From Bartonella sp. DB5-6 (GTDB taxonomy: Bacteria > Pseudomonadota > Alphaproteobacteria > Rhizobiales > Rhizobiaceae), in assembly GCF_000278115.1 (NCBI RefSeq), contig NZ_JH725119.1:1272-50808 (forward strand): 49,537 nt of DNA, in the 5' to 3' direction. Each line of letters opens with the position of its first letter. The stretch's first letter is position 1. The notes beneath the pieces are model-generated. The model did not search any database, was not told the origin of the DNA, and saw only the letters and a program-made list of their open reading frames with translations. The position numbers were made by a program, and so were the translations under genes. This document shows positions 9,787 to 18,960 of the stretch, piece after piece.

Positions 9787-11097
9787 ATGATTCGTAAAAT
9801 TATTCTTTTAGTCGCTGGGGTATTGCTCGGCGCCAGTTCAATGATTATGGTGCAGTCCGTGGCTGCCAATAATGAAGGTGATACGTATAAAGAGCTAGCC
9901 ATATTTGGCGATATCTTTGAACGAGTACGTATGCAATACGTGACGGTTCCAGATGATAAAAAGCTTATTGAAAATGCTATCAATGGGATGCTCACATCGC
10001 TTGATCCTCACTCATCTTATATGAATGCGCAAGAAGCCAAGGAAATGCGGGACTCTACAAAAGGAGAATTCGGAGGGCTTGGTATTGAAGTGACTATGGA
10101 GAAAAATTTGATTAAAGTTGTTTCTCCAATGGATGATACACCTGCTTCAAAGGCAGGTATTTTAGCAGGGGATCTTATTTCAAAAATTGATGGTATACAG
10201 ACGAATGGTCAAACATTGAATGAAGCTGTTAATAAGATGCGAGGTGCTCCTGGAACACCAATTATATTGACAATTATTCGTTCTGGTGTTGATAAACCGC
10301 TCGAAATTAAGGTTGTTCGTGATATCATTAAAGTAAAAGCAGTGAAATATCGCGTTGAGAGTGATATTGGGTATTTAAGACTCATTCAATTTTCTGAGCA
10401 GACTTTTGGCAATCTTCAGGCTGCAATTAAAGATATTCAGTCTCAAATTCCTCAAGATAAGTTGAAGGGGTATGTTCTTGATTTGCGACTTAATCCTGGT
10501 GGTCTTTTAGACCAAGCGGTTAGTGTTTCGAGCGCTTTTCTCAATAAAGGTGAGATTGTATCGACCCGCGGACGTAAAAAAAGTGATGTGACAAGATTTG
10601 ATGCCAAGCCAGGGGATATCATTAATGAAAAGCCCCTTATTGTACTCATTAATGGTGGTTCTGCAAGTGCTTCTGAAATTGTTGCAGGTGCATTACAAGA
10701 TCATCGTCGTGCTACAATTTTAGGTACGCAATCTTTTGGTAAGGGATCTGTTCAAACGATCATTCCTTTGGGTGAAAATGGTGCTTTACGCTTAACAACA
10801 GCACTCTATTACACGCCGTCTGGTACTTCAATTCAAGGAACTGGGATTACACCTGATATTATTGTAGAGCAGCCTCTACCTGAAAAATATAAAGGCTATG
10901 ATGTAAAAATTGGTGAATCTGCATTAAAAGGGCATATCAAAGGGAAGCGAGAAAACAATAAAGGGTCTGGCTCGGCTGCTTTTGTTCCGCAAGACCCTAA
11001 GGATGATGTTCAATTACGCGAGGCTTATAAGCTGTTACGCGGTGAAATGGCACATGCAGCATTTCCACCGGATCCCAATAAGGATATTTTAAAGTGA
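9787..11097 (+). CDS. ctpA: Carboxy-terminal processing protease CtpA (S41 family)
   Basis: A 436-residue periplasmic serine protease with an N-terminal signal/anchor (IILLVAGVLLGASSMIMV), a PDZ domain (about 95-170, GGLGIEVTMEKN to GDLISKIDG) and the S41 catalytic core. The serine is within GSASASE (291-297) and the general-base lysine is K319 in SFGKGSVQT, giving the Ser-Lys dyad. The tail is charged and Gly/Ser-rich. It is preceded by the envC-like gene and followed by rppH/ialA, the known Bartonella arrangement around the invasion locus. Family members cleave C-terminal tails of exported proteins and peptidoglycan enzymes; the substrate here is unknown. Confidence 0.95.
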   Translation: MIRKIILLVAGVLLGASSMIMVQSVAANNEGDTYKELAIFGDIFERVRMQYVTVPDDKKLIENAINGMLTSLDPHSSYMNAQEAKEMRDSTKGEFGGLGIEVTMEKNLIKVVSPMDDTPASKAGILAGDLISKIDGIQTNGQTLNEAVNKMRGAPGTPIILTIIRSGVDKPLEIKVVRDIIKVKAVKYRVESDIGYLRLIQFSEQTFGNLQAAIKDIQSQIPQDKLKGYVLDLRLNPGGLLDQAVSVSSAFLNKGEIVSTRGRKKSDVTRFDAKPGDIINEKPLIVLINGGSASASEIVAGALQDHRRATILGTQSFGKGSVQTIIPLGENGALRLTTALYYTPSGTSIQGTGITPDIIVEQPLPEKYKGYDVKIGESALKGHIKGKRENNKGSGSAAFVPQDPKDDVQLREAYKLLRGEMAHAAFPPDPNKDILK

Positions 11098-11137
11098 GAA
11101 AGGATGTGTGCAGCTTATGTTTTTGGTGGACAATTGA

Positions 11138-11659
11138 ATGGATGCGGTGGTTAATTTGAAAACTCTTCCTTATCGGAAATGTGTTGGAATTGTTGTATTT
11201 AATCATGCTGGTAAAGTTTGGGTTGGGCGCCGTTTAATGACGTCCGTTCGTGCTGATACTGAAATGTCTCATCGTTGGCAGCTCCCTCAAGGAGGAATCG
11301 ATGAAAACGAGGAGCCATTAGAAGCAGCATGCCGTGAACTTTATGAAGAAACAGGTATTCGATCTGTAAAATTGATTAAAGAAGCACAAAGTTGGCTGCA
11401 TTATGATTTTCCACAGGAACTTGTTGGGTGTACATTAAGTAATAAATATCGTGGACAAATACAAAAATGGTTTGCTTTTCAGTTTACAGGAGATTTTTCT
11501 GAAATCGTCATTAATCCCCCGCCAGATGGTAATAAGGCGGAATTCGATCAGTGGAAATGGGTTGATCTGGAAACCCTTCCTTCAATTGTTATTTCTTTCA
11601 AAAAGCGTGTTTATATGAAAGTGGTCAATGAATTTCGAGGTAGCCTTAAACGATTATAA
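11138..11659 (+). CDS. rppH: RNA pyrophosphohydrolase RppH / invasion-associated protein A (IalA)
   Basis: A 173-residue Nudix hydrolase. The Nudix box GX5EX7REUXEEXGU fits residues 52-74 exactly. The family removes pyrophosphate from the 5' end of mRNA and hydrolyses dinucleoside polyphosphates. In Bartonella this gene is known as ialA (invA) and is required together with ialB for entry into erythrocytes (established literature). It lies 40 bp after ctpA and 111 bp before ialB. The first ATG at 11138 is used; MDAVVNLKTL precedes the YRKCVGIVVFN fold start. Confidence 0.94.
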   Translation: MDAVVNLKTLPYRKCVGIVVFNHAGKVWVGRRLMTSVRADTEMSHRWQLPQGGIDENEEPLEAACRELYEETGIRSVKLIKEAQSWLHYDFPQELVGCTLSNKYRGQIQKWFAFQFTGDFSEIVINPPPDGNKAEFDQWKWVDLETLPSIVISFKKRVYMKVVNEFRGSLKRL

Positions 11660-11770
11660 AAGCTATATAGCTATAGAAAGCTCTTTTTTTATTAAGATGC
11701 TTTATATTATGTATAGTCACTAAAAGATAATAAACGTGTTTTTCTTTTATGTAAAAAACTGGAATATAAG

Positions 11771-12331
11771 ATGAAAAAGTTATTTAATTTACTTATAGTT
11801 TTTACTCTCTTGAGTATTTCTTCTGTAGCATTTGCTTCAAGTTCAAAGTCTGCTGAAACAAAAGGTGCAGCAGCTACATTGCCAAATGGTGCTTCTTCTT
11901 TAACTGAAACATACGGCTTGTGGACCATTAACTGTGGTATACAAGAGGGAAAAAAAGTCTGTTTTATGCACCGTCAAGAGGTGAATGATCAAGGCCGTGT
12001 CGTTGTGGCTATGAATGTTATTCTCAATACTGATGGTGTTGTATCTGGTAATTTAACGGTTCCTTTTGGCATTTTGGTCTCTAAACCTGTTCGTTTACAA
12101 GTTGATGAGGGGAAGGCTGTTATTGAAACCGGTATTCGGACTTGTGTACCAGCTGGTTGCATTGTGCCAATAGTTTTTGACAAAAATCATGTAGCGGCTT
12201 TACGTGCTGGAAAGCATTTGAAGTTGGCTATGACAATTGCTGCTCCAGGAGAACCACCTTTGAATGATTTGTTCGTTCAGTTGAATGGTTTTAGCAATGC
12301 TCTTAACCGTTTAACCGCTTTGCAAAAATAA
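11771..12331 (+). CDS. ialB: Invasion-associated locus B protein IalB
   Basis: A 186-residue secreted/envelope protein with a clear signal peptide (MKKLFNLLIVFTLLSISSVAFA). The mature IalB domain has paired cysteines (CGIQEGKKVC and TCVPAGC), suggesting two disulfides. IalB family proteins are outer-membrane-associated and promote erythrocyte invasion in Bartonella, although homologues are widespread in free-living alphaproteobacteria, so the ancestral role is broader. It follows rppH/ialA and is closed by a strong intrinsic terminator at 12351. The 111-bp gap before it leaves room for its own promoter. Confidence 0.93.
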   Translation: MKKLFNLLIVFTLLSISSVAFASSSKSAETKGAAATLPNGASSLTETYGLWTINCGIQEGKKVCFMHRQEVNDQGRVVVAMNVILNTDGVVSGNLTVPFGILVSKPVRLQVDEGKAVIETGIRTCVPAGCIVPIVFDKNHVAALRAGKHLKLAMTIAAPGEPPLNDLFVQLNGFSNALNRLTALQK

Positions 12332-12344
12332 TCTAACAATACAA

Positions 12345-12372
12345 TAAAGGCGGCCTTTAAAGGCCGTTTTTA
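12345..12372 (+). terminator. Intrinsic terminator of ialB
   Basis: A perfect 16-bp palindrome, CGGCCTTTAAAGGCCG (12351-12366), is followed at once by TTTTT. It lies 19 bp after the ialB stop and would end the ctpA-rppH-ialB transcript. Confidence 0.9.
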
Positions 12373-12543
12373 ATTTAAGCGTTTTTTTGTCGCATATTTA
12401 CAGTTAAAATGACAAGATTATTATATAAGGGACATTCAGAGTTTTTTAGATTCTCAGATTATTCGTTGTCGCTTCTGTTTTGGATGGCTATTTTATTCCG
12501 ATTATACGATCTTTTGTTTCTTTAATTGAAAAAGGGATAAAGC

Positions 12544-12837
12544 GTGGTTTATATATTGTTTAAAGTGATTGATTTCGTTTTCAATATTTATATTGATATT
12601 TTAATCGCAAGTGTCATTTTTTCTTGGCTTTATGTATTTAATATCATAAATGCGCGCAATCGCTTTGTTGTTTTGATAAGAAGCTTTCTATATCACCTTA
12701 CGGAGCCAGTTCTCAGTCGTATTCGGCAAATTTTGCCAAATCTCGGAGCAATTGATATTTCGCCTGTTGTAGTTTTCATCATTATTTATTTTATTCGTAC
12801 ATTTATGTGGCGCGTTTATGCAAATATGTATCTATAG
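12544..12837 (+). CDS. YggT-family small membrane protein
   Basis: A 97-residue integral membrane protein with two hydrophobic segments (about residues 10-32 and 72-92) separated by a basic amphipathic stretch carrying [25 protein letters not shown], the YggT signature (PxLxxIRxxLPxxGxxDxSP). The start is the GTG at 12544 after AAAAAGGGATAAA. YggT proteins occur in bacteria and plastids and are implicated in osmotic or division-related functions, but the exact role is not settled. The DUF167 gene follows 9 bp later, the usual yggT-yggU pairing. Confidence 0.9.
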   Translation: MVYILFKVIDFVFNIYIDILIASVIFSWLYVFNIINARNRFVVLIRSFLYHLTEPVLSRIRQILPNLGAIDISPVVVFIIIYFIRTFMWRVYANMYL

Positions 12838-12846
12838 AAATCTCGT

Positions 12847-13179
12847 ATGAGACGTATGAAAATGTTTCATAAATTTGATACGAATGGTTTGAGTTTATTT
12901 GTATATCTCATTCCCAAAGCTTCTGTTGATCGAATTATGGGGATTGAAAGCAGGAATAATGGAAAGCAATATTTGGTTGTACGCCTTCGTGCTGTTCCTG
13001 AAGATGGAAAGGCAAATAAAGCCCTCATTAAGTTTTTAGCGAAGCAATGGAAAATTCCATCTTCTTGTATTTCTCTGAAAAGTGGCACAACATCTCGCTA
13101 CAAACAGCTTCACTTTTCAACATACTTGGAAGAGCTAAAGCAAATATGGCAATCTTTAGAAGAACATACCTCAAAGTAA
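12847..13179 (+). CDS. DUF167 (YggU-family) protein
   Basis: A 110-residue DUF167 protein with the family pattern VYLIPKASVDRI, VVRLRAVPEDGKANKALIKFLAKQW and ISLKSGTTSRYKQL. The fold is a small alpha/beta domain of unknown function. It begins 9 bp after the yggT-like gene and probably shares its transcript. The true start could be the second or third methionine (MRRMKMF). It ends in a bidirectional terminator shared with ppa. Confidence 0.9.
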   Translation: MRRMKMFHKFDTNGLSLFVYLIPKASVDRIMGIESRNNGKQYLVVRLRAVPEDGKANKALIKFLAKQWKIPSSCISLKSGTTSRYKQLHFSTYLEELKQIWQSLEEHTSK

Positions 13180-13208
13180 AAGCCCATTTAAAATAGGCTT
13201 TATTTTTT
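13179..13208. terminator. Bidirectional intrinsic terminator between DUF167 gene and ppa
   Basis: AAAGCC and GGCTTT arms (13179-13184 and 13196-13201), with inner ATTT/AAAT pairing, are followed on the plus strand by a T-run (13203-13208) and on the minus strand by TTTTAC. It lies between two convergent genes. Confidence 0.75.
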
Positions 13209-13215
13209 GAAAGAA

Positions 13216-13746
13216 TTATATTTCCTTATTGCGCTCAATAGCTTGCATAATTAGTTCATGTGCAAAACTTTTATCACGCCATCCTTCAATTTTGACCCAT
13301 TTTCCAGGTTCAAGGTCTTTGTAATGTTCGAAGAAATGCTCAACTTGCTTTAGTGTAATTTCAGGAAGATCTGTATAGTCATGAATATTAATATAGCGTT
13401 TTGTTAATGTTGGAGTAGGGACAGCAATAATTTTTTCGTCTTTACCACCGTCATCTTCCATAATTAGAGCACCGATAGGGCGAACGTTAATAACACAACC
13501 CGGAATAAGTGGACGGGTATTACAGATAAGAACATCAATGGGATCACCATCATCTGAAAGAGTATGTGGAATAAAACCATAATTTCCAGGATAAACCATT
13601 GATGTATGAAGAAAACGATCAACAAACAACGCTTCCGATTTTTTGTCCATTTCATATTTTATTGGTTGACCACCAAGAGAGACTTCTACAATGACATTGA
13701 TATCTTCTGGTGGATTTTTACCAACGGGGATTTCTTTAATATTCAT
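13216..13746 (-). CDS. ppa: Inorganic pyrophosphatase (family I)
   Basis: A 176-residue family I soluble pyrophosphatase, which hydrolyses PPi and drives biosynthetic reactions. Metal-binding motifs are visible: [37 protein letters not shown] (the DxDPxD cluster) and [12 protein letters not shown] chose the ATG at 13746 ([10 protein letters not shown]), which matches family N-termini and has AAAGGAT upstream; the frame stays open to 13812 without similarity. It lies downstream of typA on the same strand, 68 bp away. Confidence 0.95.
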   Translation of the reverse strand: MNIKEIPVGKNPPEDINVIVEVSLGGQPIKYEMDKKSEALFVDRFLHTSMVYPGNYGFIPHTLSDDGDPIDVLICNTRPLIPGCVINVRPIGALIMEDDGGKDEKIIAVPTPTLTKRYINIHDYTDLPEITLKQVEHFFEHYKDLEPGKWVKIEGWRDKSFAHELIMQAIERNKEI

Positions 13747-13814
13747 GTAAATATCCTTTCTGGAGTGTGATGAAGTTAGGTACAATAAAATACTCGATTG
13801 AGGGCGCCACAAAA

Positions 13815-15641
13815 TTAGCTTGAAGTTGATACACGCGTTTTTTCAAAACGTTTGCGTTCATTGGGGTCTAGATAGAGTTTGCGTAGACGAATATTTTTAG
13901 GAGTCACTTCTACTAGTTCATCATCTTGTATCCACGATAGGGCGCGTTCTAATGTCATTTTAAGTGGAGGGGTTAGTTTTACGGCTTCATCTTTTCCAGA
14001 AGCACGCATATTGGTTAGTTTTTTTCCTTTTAAAACATTCACTTCTAAGTCATTATCACGTGAATGTATACCAATAATCATACCTTGATAGACTTTAACG
14101 CCAGCATCAATGATCATGGGGCCACGGTCTTCGAGATTAAAAAGAGCATAAGCGACAGATTCACCGCTATCATTTGAGATCATAACACCATTCACACGTC
14201 CACTAATATCTCCTTTATAAGGTTCATAGGCGTGGAAGAGACGATTCATAATTGCTGTGCCACGTGTATCCGTCAAAAGCTCTGATTGGTAGCCAATAAG
14301 ACCTCGCGTTGGTGCGTAAAAGACAAGGCGGACACGATTACCTCCAGAAGGACGCAGCTCAACCATTTCACCTTTACGTTCAGACATTTTTTGCACGACA
14401 GTTCCAGAATATTCCTCATCAACATCTATAACAACTTCTTCGATTGGTTCAAGAGTTGTTCCATTTTCATCCTTTTGCATAACTACACGTGGACGTGAAA
14501 CACTAAGTTCAAATCCTTCACGGCGCATATTTTCAATGAGAACTGCAAGTTGCAATTCCCCTCGTCCTGAAACGTAGAAAGAATCTTTATCGGCTGATTC
14601 TTCAATTTTAAGGGCTACATTACCTTCTGCTTCTTTTACCAAACGATCACGAATTACACGACTTGTTACTTTATCGCCTTCAGTTCCTGCAAGGGGGCTA
14701 TCATTGACAAGAAAACTCATGGTAACAGTGGGAGGGTCAATTGGTTGAGCGGTGAGAGGTTCATTGACAGCAGGATCACAGAAAGTATCAGCAACAGTAC
14801 CTTTCTGTAGACCTGCAATTGCTATAATATCACCAGCAATACTTTCTTCAATGGGTTGCCGTTCTAGTCCACGAAATGCCAAAATTTTTGAAATACGTCC
14901 AGTTTCTAAAAGTTTTCCATCTTGTCCAAGAACTTTGATACTTTGATTAGATTTTATAGAGCCCGAATGAATACGTCCAGTAATAATTCGTCCCAAAAAT
15001 GGATCTGCTTCAAGAATAGTTCCGATCATACGAAATGGTCCCTCTGCTACACTAGGAGAAGGGACATGGCGAATTACAAGATCAAATAGAGGACTTAGTC
15101 CTTTATCTTTTGGCCCCTCAGGGGATTCAGCCATCCATCCATTACGGCCTGATCCATAAAGAATGGGAAAATCAAGCTGTTCATCGGTTGCATCAAGAGC
15201 TGCAAAAAGGTCAAAAACTTCATTGATAACTTCATCAGCACGCGCATCAGCTCGGTCAATCTTATTGATAGCAACAATTGGGCGTAATCCTACTTTTAAA
15301 GCTTTACCAACGACAAATTTTGTTTGCGGCATAGGCCCTTCAGCTGCATCAACAAGCACAATTGCTCCATCGACCATATGCAAAATACGTTCAACTTCTC
15401 CACCAAAATCGGCGTGACCCGGTGTATCAACAATGTTAATTCGGGTATCTTGCCAAACAACGGACGTTACTTTTGCTAGAATTGTAATTCCGCGTTCTTT
15501 TTCAATGTCGTTTGAATCCATCATACGCTCACTGGTACGCTGGTTATCGCGAAAGTTCCCTGATTGCTTAAGAAGCTCGTCTACGAGTGTTGTTTTGCCA
15601 TGATCAACGTGGGCAATGATGGCGATATTACGCAATTGCAT
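13815..15641 (-). CDS. typA: Ribosome-binding translational GTPase TypA/BipA
   Basis: A 608-residue translation-factor GTPase with the EF-G-like order: a G domain ([31 protein letters not shown]), domain II (about 210-300), domains III and V ([37 protein letters not shown]) and the BipA-specific C-terminal domain ending in [16 protein letters not shown]. TypA acts in ribosome assembly and stress or low-temperature growth. Length and motifs are complete. It is the last core gene before the degraded island that starts at 15816. Confidence 0.96.
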   Translation of the reverse strand: MQLRNIAIIAHVDHGKTTLVDELLKQSGNFRDNQRTSERMMDSNDIEKERGITILAKVTSVVWQDTRINIVDTPGHADFGGEVERILHMVDGAIVLVDAAEGPMPQTKFVVGKALKVGLRPIVAINKIDRADARADEVINEVFDLFAALDATDEQLDFPILYGSGRNGWMAESPEGPKDKGLSPLFDLVIRHVPSPSVAEGPFRMIGTILEADPFLGRIITGRIHSGSIKSNQSIKVLGQDGKLLETGRISKILAFRGLERQPIEESIAGDIIAIAGLQKGTVADTFCDPAVNEPLTAQPIDPPTVTMSFLVNDSPLAGTEGDKVTSRVIRDRLVKEAEGNVALKIEESADKDSFYVSGRGELQLAVLIENMRREGFELSVSRPRVVMQKDENGTTLEPIEEVVIDVDEEYSGTVVQKMSERKGEMVELRPSGGNRVRLVFYAPTRGLIGYQSELLTDTRGTAIMNRLFHAYEPYKGDISGRVNGVMISNDSGESVAYALFNLEDRGPMIIDAGVKVYQGMIIGIHSRDNDLEVNVLKGKKLTNMRASGKDEAVKLTPPLKMTLERALSWIQDDELVEVTPKNIRLRKLYLDPNERKRFEKTRVSTSS

Positions 15642-15815
15642 AAATTTTCTTCTTTTCTTTAATGAGATTTCATTTGAGGTAACGCCTCTACGGTCTTTAC
15701 CTTACTACTAAAAAATCTTTTACATGTTTTTTTATAATTTTGGAAGAGGGGTATGAGGAAGAATTAAATCAATGTCTTATTTTGAAAGTAAGGGATTTAG
15801 TGGTTATTGATTTTA

Positions 15816-16092
15816 TTATGTTTTTTTTGCCTCAATCCCTAACTTTTTTGGAGCTTTTATCGCTTCTAGTGCTAATCTTTTACGATCTGCACTCTTTATA
15901 TAAAGAGATGCCATGTTGTCGTCTGTCCATCCAAAAATTGCTTTGAGCTGTGAGATTGTTGCTCCTGAGTTCGCAGCACGTGTTGCTGCTAATTTTCTCA
16001 AACCATATGCTGATTTTTTAATGCCCGCTTGGTTGCATGCTTTGTAAAACATGAGACCAAAGCTTTCTTTGGGTAGTTTTTTTCCGCGTTTG
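15816..16092 (-). pseudogene. C-terminal fragment of a second type of tyrosine recombinase
   Basis: On the minus strand, from about 16092 down, the frame encodes roughly the last 90 residues of a tyrosine recombinase: RGKKLPKESFG, the HxxR-like box YGLRKLAATRAANSGA, SQLKAIFGWTDDNMASLYIKSADR (with the nucleophile-region tyrosine SLY) and a K-rich tail. The rest of the gene is missing. Upstream it abuts, antisense, the CdiA/FHA remnant on the plus strand, so the junction near 16085-16092 is a recombination breakpoint. The sequence differs from the three integrases at 425, 20708 and 33133 and so represents a separate element. It marks the left edge of the island. Confidence 0.8.
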
Positions 16093-17192
16093 TTGGTGGT
16101 GATGTTAATGCCGGTGCCGATGTTGCAGGTAATGCCGCGGAGAGTAACTACCTCAGCAGTGCGCAAATAGCCCAGATGGAGAAAGAGTTAAAGGAGTGTC
16201 CTGACCTTTTATGTGAAGCAGAAGTGTCTGCGAAGTGGACTGCGATTGGTACAGGGCAAAATATAAGCTTGGCGGCAGGTTTGGTTGCTGGTGTTCCTGC
16301 TGAATTATACGATACGGTTGATGGCTTTGTGCAAATAGCACGCCATCCCATAGATACTTTGAAAGCGCTCAAAGATTTTGTCACCAGTGGTAAAGTATTC
16401 GCGACCCTTGGGCAATCCTATGTGGACCGTATTAATCACTTGATGGCGGAATATGAGCGAGCAGGTGCTAGTGGATCTTTCAATGCTGGTGTTGAATTTG
16501 GAAAATTATTGACTGAAGTAGCATCGCTGTTTGTTGGAGGCGCTGGATTAGCCAAGGAAGGTGTAAAGCTTGGTGAAAAGGCTCTGATTCAGTTCATTGC
16601 GAGGAGAGATTTTGCCCAATTCGCTTCTAAGAAAAATCTTCTAGAACTTGCAGCTCAAGGAGATCTTGCCAAACTTGCGGCTAGGGAAGAACTGACCAAA
16701 CTTGCTGCTAAAGAAAAAAAGCTTTGGTTAAAAGAGAAACCCACTAAATTTACCGATAGCAAATTTGGTCAGACAAACAAAGTCTACCAGAGAAACGACC
16801 TGTTTGATCCTAACCAAAGGGTTAAATGGTGAGTAAACAAGAAAGACGTGTGGGGCACCAATATTGAGAGAATGGAAACAGGAAGAGCGCCTATAGGTTT
16901 TGATGGTGAGCCTGTTGAGTTGCATCACCTAAAGCAAACGCATGAGGGGCCCATAGCAGAAATTGGTAGTAAAGATCATAACAAATATACGTCCGTGATT
17001 CATGCTAATCCAAAAACACATCAATCGCTTATAGATAGAAAAAAGTTTGAGAAGCAGAGAGAGGAATATTGGAAGGAACGTGCTCAGGGGTATAGAGAAG
17101 AGGCAAACAGTAACTTAGGAGGAATAATCGATATGAAATGGGGTATCATAGGGATAGATTTTAACGGATGGGGACAGGAGCATCGGCAGTAA
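16092..17192 (+). pseudogene. CdiA/filamentous-haemagglutinin C-terminus with LHH nuclease toxin domain, interrupted by TGA
   Basis: One continuous plus-strand frame runs from 16092 to 17192, broken only by a TGA at 16830-16832. It begins inside a pretoxin region (VNAGADVAGNAAESNYLSSAQ, resembling the VENN motif that precedes CdiA-CT toxins). It passes through a helical, Ala-rich stretch with repeated KLAA units, and ends in a toxin domain with NIERMETGRAPIGFDGEPVELHHLKQ and SVIHANPKTHQSL, the LHH family of HNH/Endo VII nucleases. Such toxins are delivered to neighbouring cells by contact. The huge secretion and adhesin part is absent and no start codon is evident. The TGA falls at VKW-stop-VNKKD, where TGG is plausible. 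It is probably dead; the piece from GTG 16848 could still be translated. The immunity gene follows. Confidence 0.82.
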
Positions 17193-17254
17193 TGCTCTAC
17201 GGTTAATTGAAAAGAGAAAAAACAGAGACTTATAAAATAATTTATGGAGAATAA

Positions 17255-17728
17255 TTGATGAAAACCTATACCTTAGATGATGTTGCAATATTAATTGATA
17301 AGGTTAATAAATATGATGATGATATTATCAATTTTGGTACTGCAGAAAATGCGGTTGATGATCTACTGATTGAAAAGGCAGAGAAAACTCTCGGTTTACA
17401 ATTTACATCGTCTTATAAGAGTTTTTTAAAAAATTATAAAGGAGGAGAAATTGGTGGCGAAGAAATTTTTAGCATTTATGGAGATTGCGGGGAAGGTATT
17501 CCTGCTGGTGATATTGTTTACCGAAACTTACTCGATAGAAAAGATGGTTTTGCGACACCAGAACAGCTTATCGTTTGTGATGCTGATTTTGATGAAACCT
17601 TTTACTTTGATTATACGCAGTTTCGGGATGGTGAATGCCCACTCTATGTCATGCTTGCATTGGGCGATTGCGAATATTACGCCAGTAATTTTTATGAATT
17701 CCTTTGCAAAGAATTAAAAAGCACGTAG
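17255..17728 (+). CDS. SUKH (SMI1/KNR4)-family immunity protein
   Basis: A 157-residue acidic protein with the SUKH pattern: LLIEKAEKTLGLQFTSSYKSFLKNYKGGEIGGEEIFSI, then a DGFATPEQLIVCDADFDETFYFD core. SUKH proteins are common immunity partners of nuclease toxins in polymorphic toxin and CDI systems. It lies 62 bp after the LHH toxin remnant on the same strand, the expected cognate position. The ATG at 17255 follows GGAGAATAATTG. I inferred the start from this and from MKTYTLDD, whose first codons are repeated in the truncated gene at 17738. The ORF is intact even though the toxin is not, so it may act as an orphan antitoxin against related strains. Confidence 0.85.
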   Translation: MMKTYTLDDVAILIDKVNKYDDDIINFGTAENAVDDLLIEKAEKTLGLQFTSSYKSFLKNYKGGEIGGEEIFSIYGDCGEGIPAGDIVYRNLLDRKDGFATPEQLIVCDADFDETFYFDYTQFRDGECPLYVMLALGDCEYYASNFYEFLCKELKST

Positions 17729-17737
17729 GGGAGGATT

Positions 17738-17757
17738 CATGAAAACCTATACATTAG
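17738..17757 (+). pseudogene. 5' stub of a second SUKH immunity gene
   Basis: ATGAAAACCTATACATTAG repeats the start of the intact immunity gene at 17255 (one mismatch over the first 19 bases), with its own SD (GGGGAGG) just upstream. Similarity stops after about 20 bases, where the 3' end of the DUF3987 pseudogene abuts from the other strand. This is a breakpoint remnant of a second toxin-immunity cassette. Confidence 0.6.
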
Positions 17758-18960
17758 TATGGTTTTATTCATTTTCAAAAGATGCGCTTGTAAACTTGCA
17801 GAGAAATGACCTCCTTTGATTGTTCTTTGAAATTTTTTTCACCATTCACGAAACATCTCTTGCGCATCAGTAGAAAAGCGTATGGTAATGGGGTGTTTTG
17901 CTGATCCTAAAGGTTTATCATAAAGAGAACGAAAGACTCCTTGATAACTTTCCCATGCCTTTTGATTGGGAGGTCTATCAACCCGTAACCGCTCTTTTCG
18001 TTCATCGGTCCACACCAGCATTTGAAAGCGTTGCAATAAGCCGTCATTATTTGTTCCATGGTGCATTGCTTGAACAATGGGAATAATTCGTGAAGGTTGA
18101 ATGCCCCCAATGATGGAAATGGTTTCATTGGGAATAAAAATGGTTCCACGTCCTATACGGTCATAGATGTATGATTTTTTGCCATTAAAAGCTGTTAGAT
18201 AAAAAGAACGGTCTGATTGATATTCCTTACGTTCCAAATCGGATAAAAAACCAGGTAATTCATCACGAACCAACAATAAACCACGGGGGGTTTCTTTTAA
18301 CAATTCCCCAAGCTTTTCGACGGTCACATCGTTGACAATAAGACGTCGTTTATTAAGCGTGTCATCTTCCTCACTTTCTTTATATTCAAGAGATTGAGAA
18401 AGAAGAGCAAGGGCTTGTTCCTCGTCTTGATCTTTGAGTGCTTTGTAGGCTTGTTTTTTCTTTTCTCTTTTGTCTAATTCAATAAGAATATCTTTTGTTT
18501 CTTGCTGTTTTTTCTTCTTTAACCATTCTTGATGCCATTCCTCTTGAAAAACATCGAGAGGTGCTAAAGCAGCTTCCATGGTATCTGTTTTCATAGTTGA
18601 AGGTTACCCCACAATAACCCTCCAGAGATTAGGAACAATTGTCCAATTGGCATGTTATTTTGGAGTGATATGCACGCCATTTCCAATGACAGCAGCCAAG
18701 CCACATAAAGCAGAGATAGCAACAAAGTCGATAGAAGATTGTTGCATATCAGCAACGTCATAAACATAGTTTATTAATGATGTTGGAAGTAGGAATATTT
18801 TAAAAGGCTCGACGGGTAAGAGAGCCATAGCAATTGGTTTTAATTGCCCCAACCATTTTGTTGCAAGGCTTGTTCATAAGGAATGGCTTTTAAACAAGCA
18901 TTATCGTTATCATTGACGGAGGGATTATCATTGTTGTTTTGTAAATGACTTTCTTTCATA
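17757..18960 (-). pseudogene. DUF3987 (YfjI-like) replication/helicase protein pseudogene
   Basis: Reading the minus strand from ATG 18960 (SD GAGGGA, overlapping the Toprim stop as ATGA), this is a phage/island DUF3987 protein. The N-terminal block has DFVAISALCGLAAVIGNGVHITPK, then TIVPNLWRVIVG, a Walker A-like zone with STMKTDTMEAALAPLD, then DELPGFLSDLERKEYQ and TISIIGGIQPSRI. Lesions: a one-base shift near 18850 (NGWG/GQLKP), in-frame TAA after ITPK, TAA after VIVG, and TGA after MFREW (near 17839). The 3' end is truncated near 17757 by the immunity-gene stub. The middle, 17839-18594, is still a 251-codon open frame. It would have supported replication or regulation of the integrated element. 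Confidence 0.8.

Noticed and set aside
16830..16832. TGA recoding (selenocysteine or tryptophan) in the toxin
   Set aside because: No SECIS-like hairpin is apparent, TGA serves as a stop for other genes in the window, and neighbouring genes are pseudogenes; ordinary nonsense mutation is simpler.
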